Assembly: GCF_030814225.1 (NCBI RefSeq)
Contig: NZ_JAUSUR010000001.1
Span: 434,001-498,000 of the forward strand
DNA: 64,000 nucleotides
Direction: 5' to 3'
DNA from: Breznakia pachnodae
GTDB taxonomy: Bacteria > Bacillota_I > Bacilli_A > Erysipelotrichales > Erysipelotrichaceae
The notes under the pieces are model-generated. The model was not told the origin of the DNA and did not search any database. It saw only the letters and a list, made by a program, of their open reading frames with translations. The position numbers and the translations under genes were made by a program. This document shows, in pieces, positions 63,469 to 64,000 of the stretch; within the stretch, counting starts at the first letter, position 1; each line of letters starts with the position of its first letter.

Positions 63469-64000
63469 TTTGTGCCTCCGCTTCATTCTCTTCTTTTACT
63501 TTACTGTTATCATACATTTTTAGGAATGGATAATAAATTACCATATTGATTAGAAGCATAACTATAACTAATAGAAGCGCTTTAAAGTCCATTGTAGATA
63601 ACATTGCTCCAAGTGGTGCAGGTGATGTCCATGGAGCGGCAATCGTAGCCATATTTACCAGACCTGATGAGGTAGCTAACCATCCAAGTACAACATTAAC
63701 CATAGGTGCAATCATAAATGGAATGATTAGAATTGGATTCAAGAAGATTGGTAATCCAAAAATCAACGGTTCATTAATATTGAACAATGATGGAATAAGT
63801 GCAACTTTACCAACATCTCTGATTTGTTTTGATCTTGCACGAAGAGTAAGGAATGCTAAACCTAATGTTGCTCCTCCTCCACCAAGGGCTACATAGAATG
63901 CCCAGAATGGTTGTGTATATACTCTTGTTGCTTCTAAACCCTGAGCAATCAAACTTGCATTTTCAGCAATGTTCATTGACTCTAATGGGTCAAGAATTGG
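63455..64000 (-). CDS. PTS cellobiose-family IIC permease (C-terminal part, partial)
   Basis: The frame is open to the right edge (PILDPLES before the first internal Met), so the gene begins outside the window. The visible 180 residues are the C-terminal third of a Lac/cellobiose-type EIIC: YVALGGGGATLGLAFLTL, then FNINEPLIFGLPIFLNPILIIPF, with the conserved NEP-I-FG-P motif that binds the sugar. Further helices follow (MVNVVLGWLATSSGLVN, LLVIVMLLINMVIYYPFLK). An acidic tail ends it. It imports and phosphorylates a disaccharide or beta-glucoside for the GH1 enzyme of the same operon. Confidence 0.93.
   Translation of the reverse strand, partial: PILDPLESMNIAENASLIAQGLEATRVYTQPFWAFYVALGGGGATLGLAFLTLRARSKQIRDVGKVALIPSLFNINEPLIFGLPIFLNPILIIPFMIAPMVNVVLGWLATSSGLVNMATIAAPWTSPAPLGAMLSTMDFKALLLVIVMLLINMVIYYPFLKMYDNSKVKEENEAEAQIESA

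Overview
The window is a chromosomal segment of a low-GC Firmicute. Shine-Dalgarno sites are strong, intrinsic terminators are short, ATG/TTG/GTG starts are all used, and TGA is a genuine stop (for example at the ATGA junctions near 49930 and 50508). Gene content (meso-DAP dehydrogenase, PPi-type phosphofructokinase, LicA/LicD-like genes, a Bce-type peptide-detoxification module, cellobiose-type PTS) fits a gut Erysipelotrichia-like bacterium. That placement is inference; no rRNA or tRNA gene was seen to confirm it.

Layout. (1) 1-4.7 kb is a phage-derived island. A cI-like repressor and an ImmA/IrrE peptidase read rightward. Leftward run an interrupted 3D-domain gene, a late-regulator-like gene, a terminator, and then siphophage tail genes (tail tube, tail chaperone with a -1 frameshift extension, tape measure, cut by the window edge). 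No head, packaging or integrase gene lies between the control genes and the tail genes, so an F-type tailocin or a defective prophage is likely. Three 18-bp palindromic operators of identical length sit in the divergent control region. (2) 4.7-24.6 kb is one gene for a secreted, membrane-anchored filamentous protein of 6626 residues with a recent 1482-bp internal tandem duplication. A TPR membrane protein is transcribed divergently from it. (3) 26-35 kb holds an ABC-F ATPase, an AgrC/AgrA-like two-component system, PTS enzyme I, a cupin, PPi-PFK and small genes.

(4) 35-45 kb holds a three-gene envelope-type operon (LicD, a catalytically degenerate amidase-like protein, ABC-F), a purine permease, DAP dehydrogenase, a CNNM-like transporter plus RidA with an unusual Cys-rich tail, a GNAT remnant and a GrpB protein. 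(5) 45-48.5 kb is nitrogen assimilation: T-box-controlled asparagine synthetase, then glutamate dehydrogenase behind a promoter-hairpin leader. (6) 48.5-56 kb holds a four-gene operon (B12-radical SAM, XTP pyrophosphatase, TrmL, unknown), a choline-kinase-like gene, a GntR-controlled ABC transporter and BirA. (7) 56-61.6 kb holds a TetR gene with a 41-bp palindromic operator and a tiny membrane protein, then the BceRSAB module. (8) 61.7-64 kb is a cellobiose-type PTS operon whose GH1 enzyme has Gln in place of the catalytic acid/base Glu.

The most notable items are the giant adhesin-like protein, the tail-only phage island, the GH1 Glu-to-Gln change, the Cys-rich RidA tail, the pseudo-amidase and two apparently leaderless genes.
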